Source of the DNA: an actinobacterium SCGC AAA044-N04
GTDB taxonomy: Bacteria; Actinomycetota; Actinomycetes; Nanopelagicales; Nanopelagicaceae
Reading direction: 5' to 3'
NCBI GenBank assembly: GCA_000378885.1
Contig: KB900461.1
Location: 161,847 to 218,323, forward strand
Length of the DNA: 56,477 bases
Positions 50,501 through 56,477 of this stretch are shown in pieces. The stretch's first letter is position 1. The number at the start of each line of letters is the position of its first letter. The notes below the pieces were generated by a model that had not been told where the DNA came from, made no database searches, and saw nothing but the letters and a program-made list of their open reading frames with translations. The translations under genes and the position numbers were made by a program.

Positions 50501-50600
50501 AACCTATCGCTGAGGCTGGGCCGAACCCACGATTTTAAGTTTTTGCATTCCACTGCCATAATTGCTGCTGGTCGAAAGATCGATACGTGTTCGCACGTAG

Positions 50601-50673
50601 GCCTCTCTAGCTCAGTGGTAGAGCAGCGCACTTGTAATGCGCAGGTCGTCAGTTCAATCCTGACGGGGGGGCT
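50601..50673 (+). tRNA. tRNA-Thr (anticodon TGT)
   Basis: Cloverleaf seen by eye: acceptor 5' strand GCCTCTC, D-stem GCTC/GAGC, anticodon stem GCGCA/TGCGC with loop CTTGTAA (anticodon TGT), T-stem GTCAG/CTGAC with loop TTCAATC. No CCA is encoded. The 3' acceptor strand has seven Gs before CT, one more than needed to pair with CCTCTC and leave C72 for G1, so one G is bulged or the run is a sequence error. Confidence 0.9.
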
Positions 50674-50697
50674 CGTGGTTTTAAGAAGGGGGAAATG

Positions 50698-51210
50698 ATG
50701 TCTAAGTTTCCTTTTGATGAATTTGCCGATGCATTGGCAGCCAATGATGAATACATCAAGACCTTCAAATATTCAGGGTTAACTGGCACAGCCCAAAAAG
50801 GCTTAGCAATTGTCACCTGTATGGATTCACGCATTAATCCGCTTTCCGTCATTGGTATGAAATCAGGTGATGCCAAGATTTTGCGTAATGCAGGAGCACG
50901 TGTGACTGATGACGTTTTGCGTACTTTGGTTTTGGCAACATATTTATTAGGTGTTAAAAGAATTCTGATCATGCCTCACACCAACTGCCGTATGGCACAA
51001 GTGGATGAAGCTGAAATTCACCGTGAGATCGATTCTAAATATGGCATTGACACATCAGAGCTTGAGTTCAAAACTGTTGCCGACCAAAGGGCTTCTTTGG
51101 TTGAAGATGTTAATGCTGTTCGCACCTATCGTTTACTTAATAAGGGTGTTTCAGTGGGCGGTGCAATTTATGATGTTGCGACAGGAAAAATTACTCCGAT
51201 TGATTGTTAG
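50698..51210 (+). CDS. Beta-class carbonic anhydrase
   Basis: A ~170-residue enzyme interconverting CO2 and bicarbonate. Zinc ligands are in CMDSRINPL (Cys, and the Asp-Arg dyad) and PHTNCRM (His and Cys). ATG 50698 is favoured over ATG 50695 by spacing from the Shine-Dalgarno AAGGGGG. The short form resembles mycobacterial CanA (Rv1284). The gene follows the tRNA and overlaps the convergent hydrolase by 20 bp. Confidence 0.87.
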   Translation: MSKFPFDEFADALAANDEYIKTFKYSGLTGTAQKGLAIVTCMDSRINPLSVIGMKSGDAKILRNAGARVTDDVLRTLVLATYLLGVKRILIMPHTNCRMAQVDEAEIHREIDSKYGIDTSELEFKTVADQRASLVEDVNAVRTYRLLNKGVSVGGAIYDVATGKITPIDC

Positions 51211-51967
51211 TTCGCCGAATAGGATCGCGAGTAATCGGATAGCTTAAATCTTCTAAGAATTGCATAATTACAGCGATTAAGAGTGCAGGTTTTTCTTTGA
51301 CTAATCCATGAGAAGTTCCAGGAATAATTGCTAACTGTCCAAGCGGTAAGGCTTCATAGAGAGAAATTGTGTGATCGTGAGCGATGACATCGTCATCACC
51401 GGCCATAACTAAAACAGGGCACTGAATAGAAGCAATCTGACTTAAAGAGATATCAGGCTCAGTCTTCCAAATCTCATTCATGCGTATGGTTTTTTCTAGC
51501 AAGGTATGCGGAGCATCAGGTGAAATTAAGTTGTATTCAGCTTGGTCTTCCTCTGAAACTCGCGCTTCCAAGAAATCCTTTAAAGGTGCGCTGTAATGAT
51601 AATTAGCTCCAATTGCCACAATTGATTTCACTAACTCAGGTCGCTTAATCGCAACCATGAGCGCAATGATTCCACCATCGCTATAACCAATTAAGTGTGC
51701 TGGTTCTTTCACGACATCTTCTAAATATGCAATTGCTTCTTGGCATTGAAATTCAAAGTGCAGACTTCCAGGTTGATCACCTGTAAAACCATGGCCTGTG
51801 CGATCGTATGCAAAGACATGAAATTCATCTTCAAGGGGTGGAACCATCAAATAATCCCAGCTAGATGTTTTACTCAAACCGCCATGGAGTAGAACTACTG
51901 CTTCGCCATCGTGATCCCACTCGTAGTTATAGACCTGATGATTTCGCAGATTTATATATTCAGGCAT
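51191..51967 (-). CDS. Alpha/beta hydrolase
   Basis: A 258-residue alpha/beta-hydrolase-fold protein. Oxyanion region VVLLHGGLSKTSSWDYL, nucleophile elbow LIGYSDGGIIA (Ser), acid in VMAGDDDVIAHD, and catalytic His in PGTSHGLV. No signal peptide. Substrate unknown. It starts on the last base of ndh's stop region, so it is cotranscribed with it, and its 3' end overlaps the carbonic anhydrase gene by 20 bp. Confidence 0.82.
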   Translation of the reverse strand: MPEYINLRNHQVYNYEWDHDGEAVVLLHGGLSKTSSWDYLMVPPLEDEFHVFAYDRTGHGFTGDQPGSLHFEFQCQEAIAYLEDVVKEPAHLIGYSDGGIIALMVAIKRPELVKSIVAIGANYHYSAPLKDFLEARVSEEDQAEYNLISPDAPHTLLEKTIRMNEIWKTEPDISLSQIASIQCPVLVMAGDDDVIAHDHTISLYEALPLGQLAIIPGTSHGLVKEKPALLIAVIMQFLEDLSYPITRDPIRRTNNQSE

Positions 51968-53202
51968 TACAACGAATCCATAATGTGGCGATTACCGCGA
52001 TCAAAGGTTAAGTAGTTCCAGGTCCAGTCAGCCATTGTGCCAATCTTGTTGCGGCCACCTACCAAGTAGAACAAGTGCAACCACAGCCAGGCATACCATG
52101 CAGGAATTCCTGACATCCTAAAGTTTTTTACTTCAACAACTGCTTTATGGCGACCTATTGTTGCCATAGAACCTTTATCAATGTATTTAAAAGCCTCTAA
52201 TGCTTGCCCATTAGCTAAGCGCTTAATTTGCTTTGCAATAAAGCGGCCCTGTTGCATTGCAACCGGTGCAACCATAGGAAGAAAACGTCCATCTTTTCCT
52301 ACAAAACCAGCGATATCACCGATCGCAAAGATGCCTGGATAGTGCTTAACCTGCAACGTTTCATCGACATCAATGCGCGTGCTTACGACTGGAAGATTTA
52401 ATATTGCTCCAGCAGGTTCACCTTTAACGCCAGCTGCCCAAATAGTTACTTCTGAAGGAATCGGGTCTCCGTTTTTTACGATAATTGATCGTGGCTTTAT
52501 CTCTGCAACAGCAGTATTGAGATGAACATTCACGCCAAGTTTTTCTAAATCCTTTTTAGCTCGAGCAGAAAGCTTCTCTGAAAACATAGGCAAGATTCGA
52601 GGGCCGGCTTCAATCAGGTTAATGCGGATATGTGCTGCTGCATGGGCTTGATCATTTTTAAGTGGGCCGCGAACTAACTCAGCAAAGGCTCCAGCCATTT
52701 CAACGCCTGTTGGTCCACCGCCTACGACTGAAATTGAAAAGATGGTTTCATCTTCAAATCGGCAGAGATCTTCAAATCTGCGCATAACTTCTGCGCGAAT
52801 TGCTAATGCTTCGCTCACACTTTTCATTCCAAGTGCATGTTCAGCAACTCCTGGAATTGAAAAATCTGCTGTAACAGAACCAAGTGCAACAATGAGTTGA
52901 TCAAATTCTAAAACTTCACTGCTATCTAATTTTATGGTTCTATTCTTGTGATCCACTGAAATTGGTGAGCCCATTCGAAACTGGATTCCAGTTTTTCTAA
53001 GTGCTCCGCGAATTGGATGAGCAACGTGGTCTGCTGCAAGACCTGCTGTGGAGACCTGATAGAGCAAGGGTAAAAAGGTTTGGAAGTTGTGGCGATCAAC
53101 CACAGTGACATGGGCAGAATCTGCCATAGCCCTGGCGGCAGTGAGCCCACCAAAGCCAGCACCGAGTATTACAACCCGAGGCTTTTGAGATGTCTTTTCC
53201 AT
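51967..53202 (-). CDS. ndh: Type II NADH dehydrogenase
   Basis: A 411-residue NDH-2 flavoprotein passing electrons from NADH to quinone without proton pumping. FAD motif VVILGAGFGGLTAARAM near residue 10, NADH motif ISVVGGGPTGVEMAGAF, and the second FAD motif IFAIGDIAGF are present. The C-terminus has an amphipathic, aromatic-rich membrane-contact stretch (WYAWLWLHLFYLVGGRNK). Transcription appears leaderless from TAGACT, back to back with the SDR gene. Confidence 0.9.
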   Translation of the reverse strand: MEKTSQKPRVVILGAGFGGLTAARAMADSAHVTVVDRHNFQTFLPLLYQVSTAGLAADHVAHPIRGALRKTGIQFRMGSPISVDHKNRTIKLDSSEVLEFDQLIVALGSVTADFSIPGVAEHALGMKSVSEALAIRAEVMRRFEDLCRFEDETIFSISVVGGGPTGVEMAGAFAELVRGPLKNDQAHAAAHIRINLIEAGPRILPMFSEKLSARAKKDLEKLGVNVHLNTAVAEIKPRSIIVKNGDPIPSEVTIWAAGVKGEPAGAILNLPVVSTRIDVDETLQVKHYPGIFAIGDIAGFVGKDGRFLPMVAPVAMQQGRFIAKQIKRLANGQALEAFKYIDKGSMATIGRHKAVVEVKNFRMSGIPAWYAWLWLHLFYLVGGRNKIGTMADWTWNYLTFDRGNRHIMDSL

Positions 53203-53208
53203 GGAGTA

Positions 53209-53218
53209 AGTCTAGGCT
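53209..53218. promoter_or_regulatory. Overlapping divergent leaderless promoters (ndh / SDR)
   Basis: The 10-bp block AGTCTAGGCT holds a minus-strand -10 TAGACT (53214-53209; 6 nt to ndh ATG 53202) and a plus-strand -10 TAGGCT (53213-53218; 7 nt to ATG 53226). The two share the TA at 53213-53214, so polymerase could use only one at a time. Confidence 0.6.
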
Positions 53219-53225
53219 TCGCAAC

Positions 53226-54707
53226 ATGTCCTCGCCCAATCAAAACCGCAAGTACCTAGTCACAGGTGCATCTGGCTACGTAGGTGGCCGCTTAGTGCGC
53301 ACGCTAGTTGAAGAAAGTAATGATGTTCGAATTTTGGTGCGAGATAAAAACAAGATTCTTGGCCAACCGTGGGCATCGAAAGTGGATATTTGTGAAGGTA
53401 GTGCTGAAAATATCGCTGACATGGACCGGGCTTTAACTGGGGTTCACACAGCTTTCTACCTTCTGCACTCAATTAATTTAGGCCCTAACTTTGATGCTAT
53501 TGAAAGCCAGATGGCGAAAAACTTTGCTCAAGCCGCAGAGCGCGCTGGGGTTTCACAGATTATTTATTTGGGCGGAATCGCCAACGATGTCAACATTAGT
53601 AAGCACTTAGCATCACGGGCAATGACTGGGCAATCTCTAGCAACTACTTCTGTGCCTGTTCTAGAACTGCGTGCAGGAATTATTATTGGTTCTGGATCTG
53701 CAAGTTTTGAAATGTTGCGCCATTTAACCCACCGTCTGCCAATTATGACAACTCCAAAGTGGGTAATGAACAAAACTCATCCGATTGCTATTCGCGATGT
53801 TCTCTATTACTTAAAGGCCACAGCCAAGCTTGAAACTCCAGTAAATCGTGTATTTGATATTGGCGGTCCAGAGGTGCTTTCTTATGCCGACATGATGCAA
53901 AAGTTTGCAAAGCTATCAGGGCTAAAAAAGCGTTGGATTATTAAAGTCCCTGTGTTAACACCTGGACTTTCAAGTTTATGGATCGGGTTAGTAACACCTG
54001 TTCCAACTGCCCTTGCCAGGCCATTAGTGGGATCACTAATTAGTGAAGTGGTTGCAGACCCAGCAAAATCAATTGACGCCCTTATTCCAAAACCTGTAGA
54101 GGGTCTCATTGATGTTGAAAACGCTATTTCATTGGCTCTTTCAATGATTACAACACATGGGGTTGAAACACGTTGGTCAGATGCAGCAATGCCAACTGCT
54201 CCATGGCAAAAAGCCCAAGGAGATCCAGATTGGGCTGGAGAAGCAGTTTTACGTGATCGCCGCGAAACAATTACTGATGTTTCTGCGGAGAAAGTGTGGC
54301 GACAGATAGAGCGAATCGGCGGTGATAACGGCTGGTTTGGTGCAGATTTTCTATGGTGGGCGCGTGGAGTTTTAGATCGTTTCCTAGTTGGTGGAGTGGG
54401 CTTGCGCCGTGGTCGTAGAGATCCTGATTTCTTGCGCGTGGGTGAAAGTTTAGATTTCTGGAGAGTTGAAGAGTTAGAACCAGGTAAGCGTTTAAAACTT
54501 TATGCTGAAATGGTTTTACCTGGCAAAGCATGGCTAGAGTTCACAGTGTCTAGCATTGATGGAAAGACAAAGATTGTCCAAGAGGCAACTTTTAATCCTC
54601 GAGGACTTGGGGGACAGATGTATTGGTATGCAGTTGCTCCATTCCACTACTTTGTATTTCCAACAATGATTAGAAACATAATCAAGAAAGCTAAAGAGAG
54701 TGCATGA
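53226..54707 (+). CDS. NAD(P)-binding SDR with DUF2867 domain
   Basis: About 493 residues from ATG 53226, set by a leaderless promoter; a frame opening 36 bp earlier would start inside ndh. Residues ~1-300 are an atypical SDR: VTGASGYVGGRLVRTLVEE, FYLLHSINLG, YLGGIANDV, LELRAGIIIGSGSASF. Residues ~340-490 are DUF2867, a START-like barrel (WGADFLWWARGVLDRFLVGG region, FTVSSIDGKTKIVQEATF). Members of this fusion are widespread in actinobacteria with unknown substrate. The stop overlaps the PLP decarboxylase start by 8 bp. Confidence 0.82.
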   Translation: MSSPNQNRKYLVTGASGYVGGRLVRTLVEESNDVRILVRDKNKILGQPWASKVDICEGSAENIADMDRALTGVHTAFYLLHSINLGPNFDAIESQMAKNFAQAAERAGVSQIIYLGGIANDVNISKHLASRAMTGQSLATTSVPVLELRAGIIIGSGSASFEMLRHLTHRLPIMTTPKWVMNKTHPIAIRDVLYYLKATAKLETPVNRVFDIGGPEVLSYADMMQKFAKLSGLKKRWIIKVPVLTPGLSSLWIGLVTPVPTALARPLVGSLISEVVADPAKSIDALIPKPVEGLIDVENAISLALSMITTHGVETRWSDAAMPTAPWQKAQGDPDWAGEAVLRDRRETITDVSAEKVWRQIERIGGDNGWFGADFLWWARGVLDRFLVGGVGLRRGRRDPDFLRVGESLDFWRVEELEPGKRLKLYAEMVLPGKAWLEFTVSSIDGKTKIVQEATFNPRGLGGQMYWYAVAPFHYFVFPTMIRNIIKKAKESA

Positions 54708-56046
54708 GTTCACTCCAGAAGTTCAAGCCCTTGCGGCTGAAGTTTTGGCATACAGTCTCGACCGTTTAAAAAATGATCCACCCCTTGATGGTCCTCGCAC
54801 GGCAGAGGATTTATTTAGCGAAGTAGGAAACACCATCACCGCTCGCGGTCTAGGTGGACATGAAGCTCTAGAAGTTTTCACATCAGTTTTAGCTAAAGCC
54901 TGTATTTCAACAGATCATCCGCGCAACTTAGCTTTTATCCCATCTGCACCCAGTGAGTATGCAAACCTTTTTGATTTAGTTGTTGGTGCCAGTGCGCTCT
55001 ATGGCGGTTCTTGGCAAGAAGGAGCAGGAGCAGTCTTTGCTGAAAACCAAGCCCTGCGTTGGATTTCTGATTTAGCACAATTGCCCCAGGAATCGGGTGG
55101 AGTTTTTGTGCAGGGTGGAACTATTGGAAATCTTTCAGCGCTAGTTGTGGCACGAGCACAGGGGCGCAAAAACCACCCGGGTGCTTCTCGTTGGGTGATT
55201 GCTTGTAGTGAAGAAGCACATTCTTCAATTGTTAGCGCTGCAAATGTGATGGATGTTGATGTTTTAAAGGTGCCAGTTGCAACTAATGGAAAGTTAATGG
55301 GGGAGGCCGTTGCCCACGCCATTGATCATCTGCATGCAACAACAACACATCGCGTGTTTGCTGTAGTTGCAACTGCTGGCACAACAAATCTTGGAATCAT
55401 CGATGACTTACAAGGTATTGGAGCTGCAGCCCATGAGCGGGGAATTTGGTTTCATGTTGATGGCGCTTATGGATTAGCAGCGTTGTGTGCTCCATCTGTG
55501 CGATCACACTTTGATGGCGTAGAGGAAGCTGATTCACTCATCGTTGATCCACACAAATGGTTATTTGCACCATATGATGCATGCGCACTTATTTACCGCG
55601 AACCCGAACTTGCTCGCCAAGTTCACTCACAACATGCTTCCTACTTAGATACATTAAAAGATGGGGCATGGTCGCCATCTGATTATGCAATTCAATTAAC
55701 TCGACGCACACGCGGATTACCTTTTTGGTTTTCCCTTGCTGCCTATGGCACTGATGCATATACCGAAGCGATGGAACAATCATTAACTGTTGCTCATCAA
55801 GCTGCTGCATTAGTAAGAGCGCATCCTGATTTAGAATTAGTGTGTGAACCAGAACTTTCAATCGTTGCATTTACACGCACAGGTTGGTCGGCAAGTGATT
55901 ATCAAAGCTGGTCTGACAAACTTCTTTTCGATCAAATAGGTTTTATTCCACCCTCATCTCACAAAGGCCAACCAATTCTGCGATTTGCCATTGTTAATCC
56001 ATGGACAAAAATCAGCGATATTGAAATGATCCTTTCCACCCTTTAA
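54700..56046 (+). CDS. Group II PLP-dependent decarboxylase
   Basis: A 448-residue fold-type I enzyme. It shows GGVFVQGGTIGNLSALVVAR, the PLP-stacking EEAHSSI, FHVDGAYGLAALC with the pyridine Asp, and the Schiff-base lysine in LIVDPHKWLFAPYDACAL. The family includes aromatic L-amino-acid, glutamate and diaminobutyrate decarboxylases; the substrate cannot be picked. Start is GTG 54700, inside the end of the SDR gene, preceded by AAAGAGAG. Confidence 0.82.
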   Translation: MHEFTPEVQALAAEVLAYSLDRLKNDPPLDGPRTAEDLFSEVGNTITARGLGGHEALEVFTSVLAKACISTDHPRNLAFIPSAPSEYANLFDLVVGASALYGGSWQEGAGAVFAENQALRWISDLAQLPQESGGVFVQGGTIGNLSALVVARAQGRKNHPGASRWVIACSEEAHSSIVSAANVMDVDVLKVPVATNGKLMGEAVAHAIDHLHATTTHRVFAVVATAGTTNLGIIDDLQGIGAAAHERGIWFHVDGAYGLAALCAPSVRSHFDGVEEADSLIVDPHKWLFAPYDACALIYREPELARQVHSQHASYLDTLKDGAWSPSDYAIQLTRRTRGLPFWFSLAAYGTDAYTEAMEQSLTVAHQAAALVRAHPDLELVCEPELSIVAFTRTGWSASDYQSWSDKLLFDQIGFIPPSSHKGQPILRFAIVNPWTKISDIEMILSTL

Positions 56047-56072
56047 ATCCCACATTTTTCGCGCTCACCCGA

Positions 56073-56078
56073 TACGAT
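56073..56078 (+). promoter_or_regulatory. Leaderless -10 (TACGAT) for the DUF3263 gene
   Basis: TACGAT, 7 nt, then ATG at 56086. Confidence 0.6.
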
Positions 56079-56085
56079 TTCCCTC

Positions 56086-56349
56086 ATGTCCGCGCAAGAA
56101 GAGTCCGCCATTCATACTGGCCTGAGCGACCTCGAAGTCCGTATCCTGGATTTTGAAGCTAGCTGGTGGCGCTATGCAGGGGCTAAAGAGGCAGCAATCA
56201 AGGAGCTTTTTGACCTATCGGCTGCCCGTTACTACCAACTTCTCAATGACTTAATCGATCGTGATGATGCTCTAGCTGCCTCTCCCATGCTCGTGAAGCG
56301 CATGCGCCGCCTGCGCGAGGCCCGCATGAACACCCGCATCGCCCGCTAA
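56086..56349 (+). CDS. DUF3263 protein
   Basis: An 87-residue actinobacterial protein. The block FEASWWRYAGAKEAAIKELFD, SAARYYQLLNDLIDR and AASPMLVKRMRRLRE is the DUF3263 pattern, likely a helix-turn-helix unit; the start of the family motif here is shown in parts. Function is unknown, but it is almost always next to groEL or an LytR-type gene in this phylum. Confidence 0.85.
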   Translation: MSAQEESAIHTGLSDLEVRILDFEASWWRYAGAKEAAIKELFDLSAARYYQLLNDLIDRDDALAASPMLVKRMRRLREARMNTRIAR

Positions 56350-56362
56350 GCCCCCCACCGTT

Positions 56363-56391
56363 TTGCGCCTGGGAAATAACTCCCGTAGATT
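56363..56391 (+). promoter_or_regulatory. Promoter of the groL-like gene
   Basis: -35 TTGCGC (56363-56368), 17-bp spacer, -10 TAGATT (56386-56391). Transcription would begin at the edge of the CIRCE element. Confidence 0.65.
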
Positions 56392-56396
56392 TGGCG

Positions 56397-56423
56397 TTAG
56401 CACTCTCGGGGTGCGAGTGATAA
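56397..56423 (+). promoter_or_regulatory. CIRCE element (HrcA operator)
   Basis: TTAGCACTC-N9-GAGTGATAA, one mismatch from the canonical TTAGCACTC-N9-GAGTGCTAA. It overlaps the expected transcription start, where HrcA would block heat-shock gene transcription. Confidence 0.88.
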
Positions 56424-56466
56424 AGCCCCCGCTAACTGAACGATTACATGAAAGCGAGCACAACTC

Positions 56467-56477
56467 ATGGCAAAGCA
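56467..56477 (+). CDS. groL: First codons of a GroEL chaperonin gene (truncated by window end)
   Basis: ATGGCAAAGCA encodes Met-Ala-Lys then an incomplete codon; GroEL proteins usually start MAK. The CIRCE site 43 bp upstream supports groL, since only groES, groL or dnaK-type genes are usual behind it. No groES precedes it, so this is probably the stand-alone groL copy of actinobacteria. Confidence 0.6.

Overview
The window looks like a chromosomal segment of a small, streamlined actinobacterium with modest GC (mid-40s % by eye). The best guess is the freshwater acI lineage (Nanopelagicales, e.g. Planktophila/Nanopelagicus-like). Actinobacterial markers are the mycothiol gene mshA, an MshD-like acetyltransferase, the orphan regulator GlnR, CarD with an LpqE-like lipoprotein beside it, the mshA-YbjN-gpmA order, DUF3263, and a CIRCE site before the start of a groL-like gene. 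Genes are tightly packed, many overlap, and no stretch above 300 bases lacks a gene. At least 19 genes start 6-7 nt after a TANNNT -10 hexamer, so leaderless transcription appears to be the rule at operon heads.

Region 1 (1-18261) is a cell-envelope and redox region. It opens with the 3' part of a sigma factor whose C-terminus crosses the membrane, followed by a secreted S-layer-like protein flanked by a perfect 21-bp inverted repeat. Next come envelope polysaccharide genes: a Wzy/WaaL-type membrane protein, a nucleotide-sugar dehydrogenase, and a four-gene minus-strand operon (Wzm, Wzt, GT4, SDR epimerase/decarboxylase). A flavin electron-transfer set follows (ferric-reductase-like membrane flavoprotein, secreted FMN-binding protein, ApbE flavin transferase), with a toxin-antitoxin pair inserted in it. 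A WecA/TagO-type transferase closes the region.

Region 2 (about 13320-24042, interleaved with the above) carries secreted surface proteins: three paralogous HExxH proteins with a Cys-pair module and Pro-Thr linkers, one metzincin-like protein, and a ~1000-residue FN3/Ig-like adhesin. A further Pro-Thr secreted protein lies at 28587.

Region 3 (24073-31395) is sugar and PLP metabolism: aldo/keto reductase, UPF0303 protein, PfkB kinase, aldose epimerase, class-III aminotransferase and a cysteine-desulfurase-like protein, then a small Ala-rich secreted protein.

Region 4 (31534-56477) is mostly core actinobacterial housekeeping: mshD-like, glnR, a Fur-family regulator, ygfZ, a 42-residue membrane protein, nitrobindin, asparaginase, mshA, YbjN, gpmA, lpqE-like, carD, ispDF fusion, cysS, rlmB, GDSL hydrolase, GH2 beta-galactosidase, ppk, Nudix/SixA fusion, ppx, tRNA-Thr, beta-carbonic anhydrase, alpha/beta hydrolase, ndh, SDR-DUF2867, a PLP decarboxylase, DUF3263, and the first codons of groL.

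The most interesting candidates are the membrane-tethered sigma factor next to the inverted-repeat-flanked S-layer gene, the surface metallopeptidase family, the flavinylation set with shared 11-bp-period direct repeats, and a divergent leaderless promoter pair (ndh / SDR) whose -10 elements share the same TA step. No CRISPR, insertion sequence or prophage was seen.
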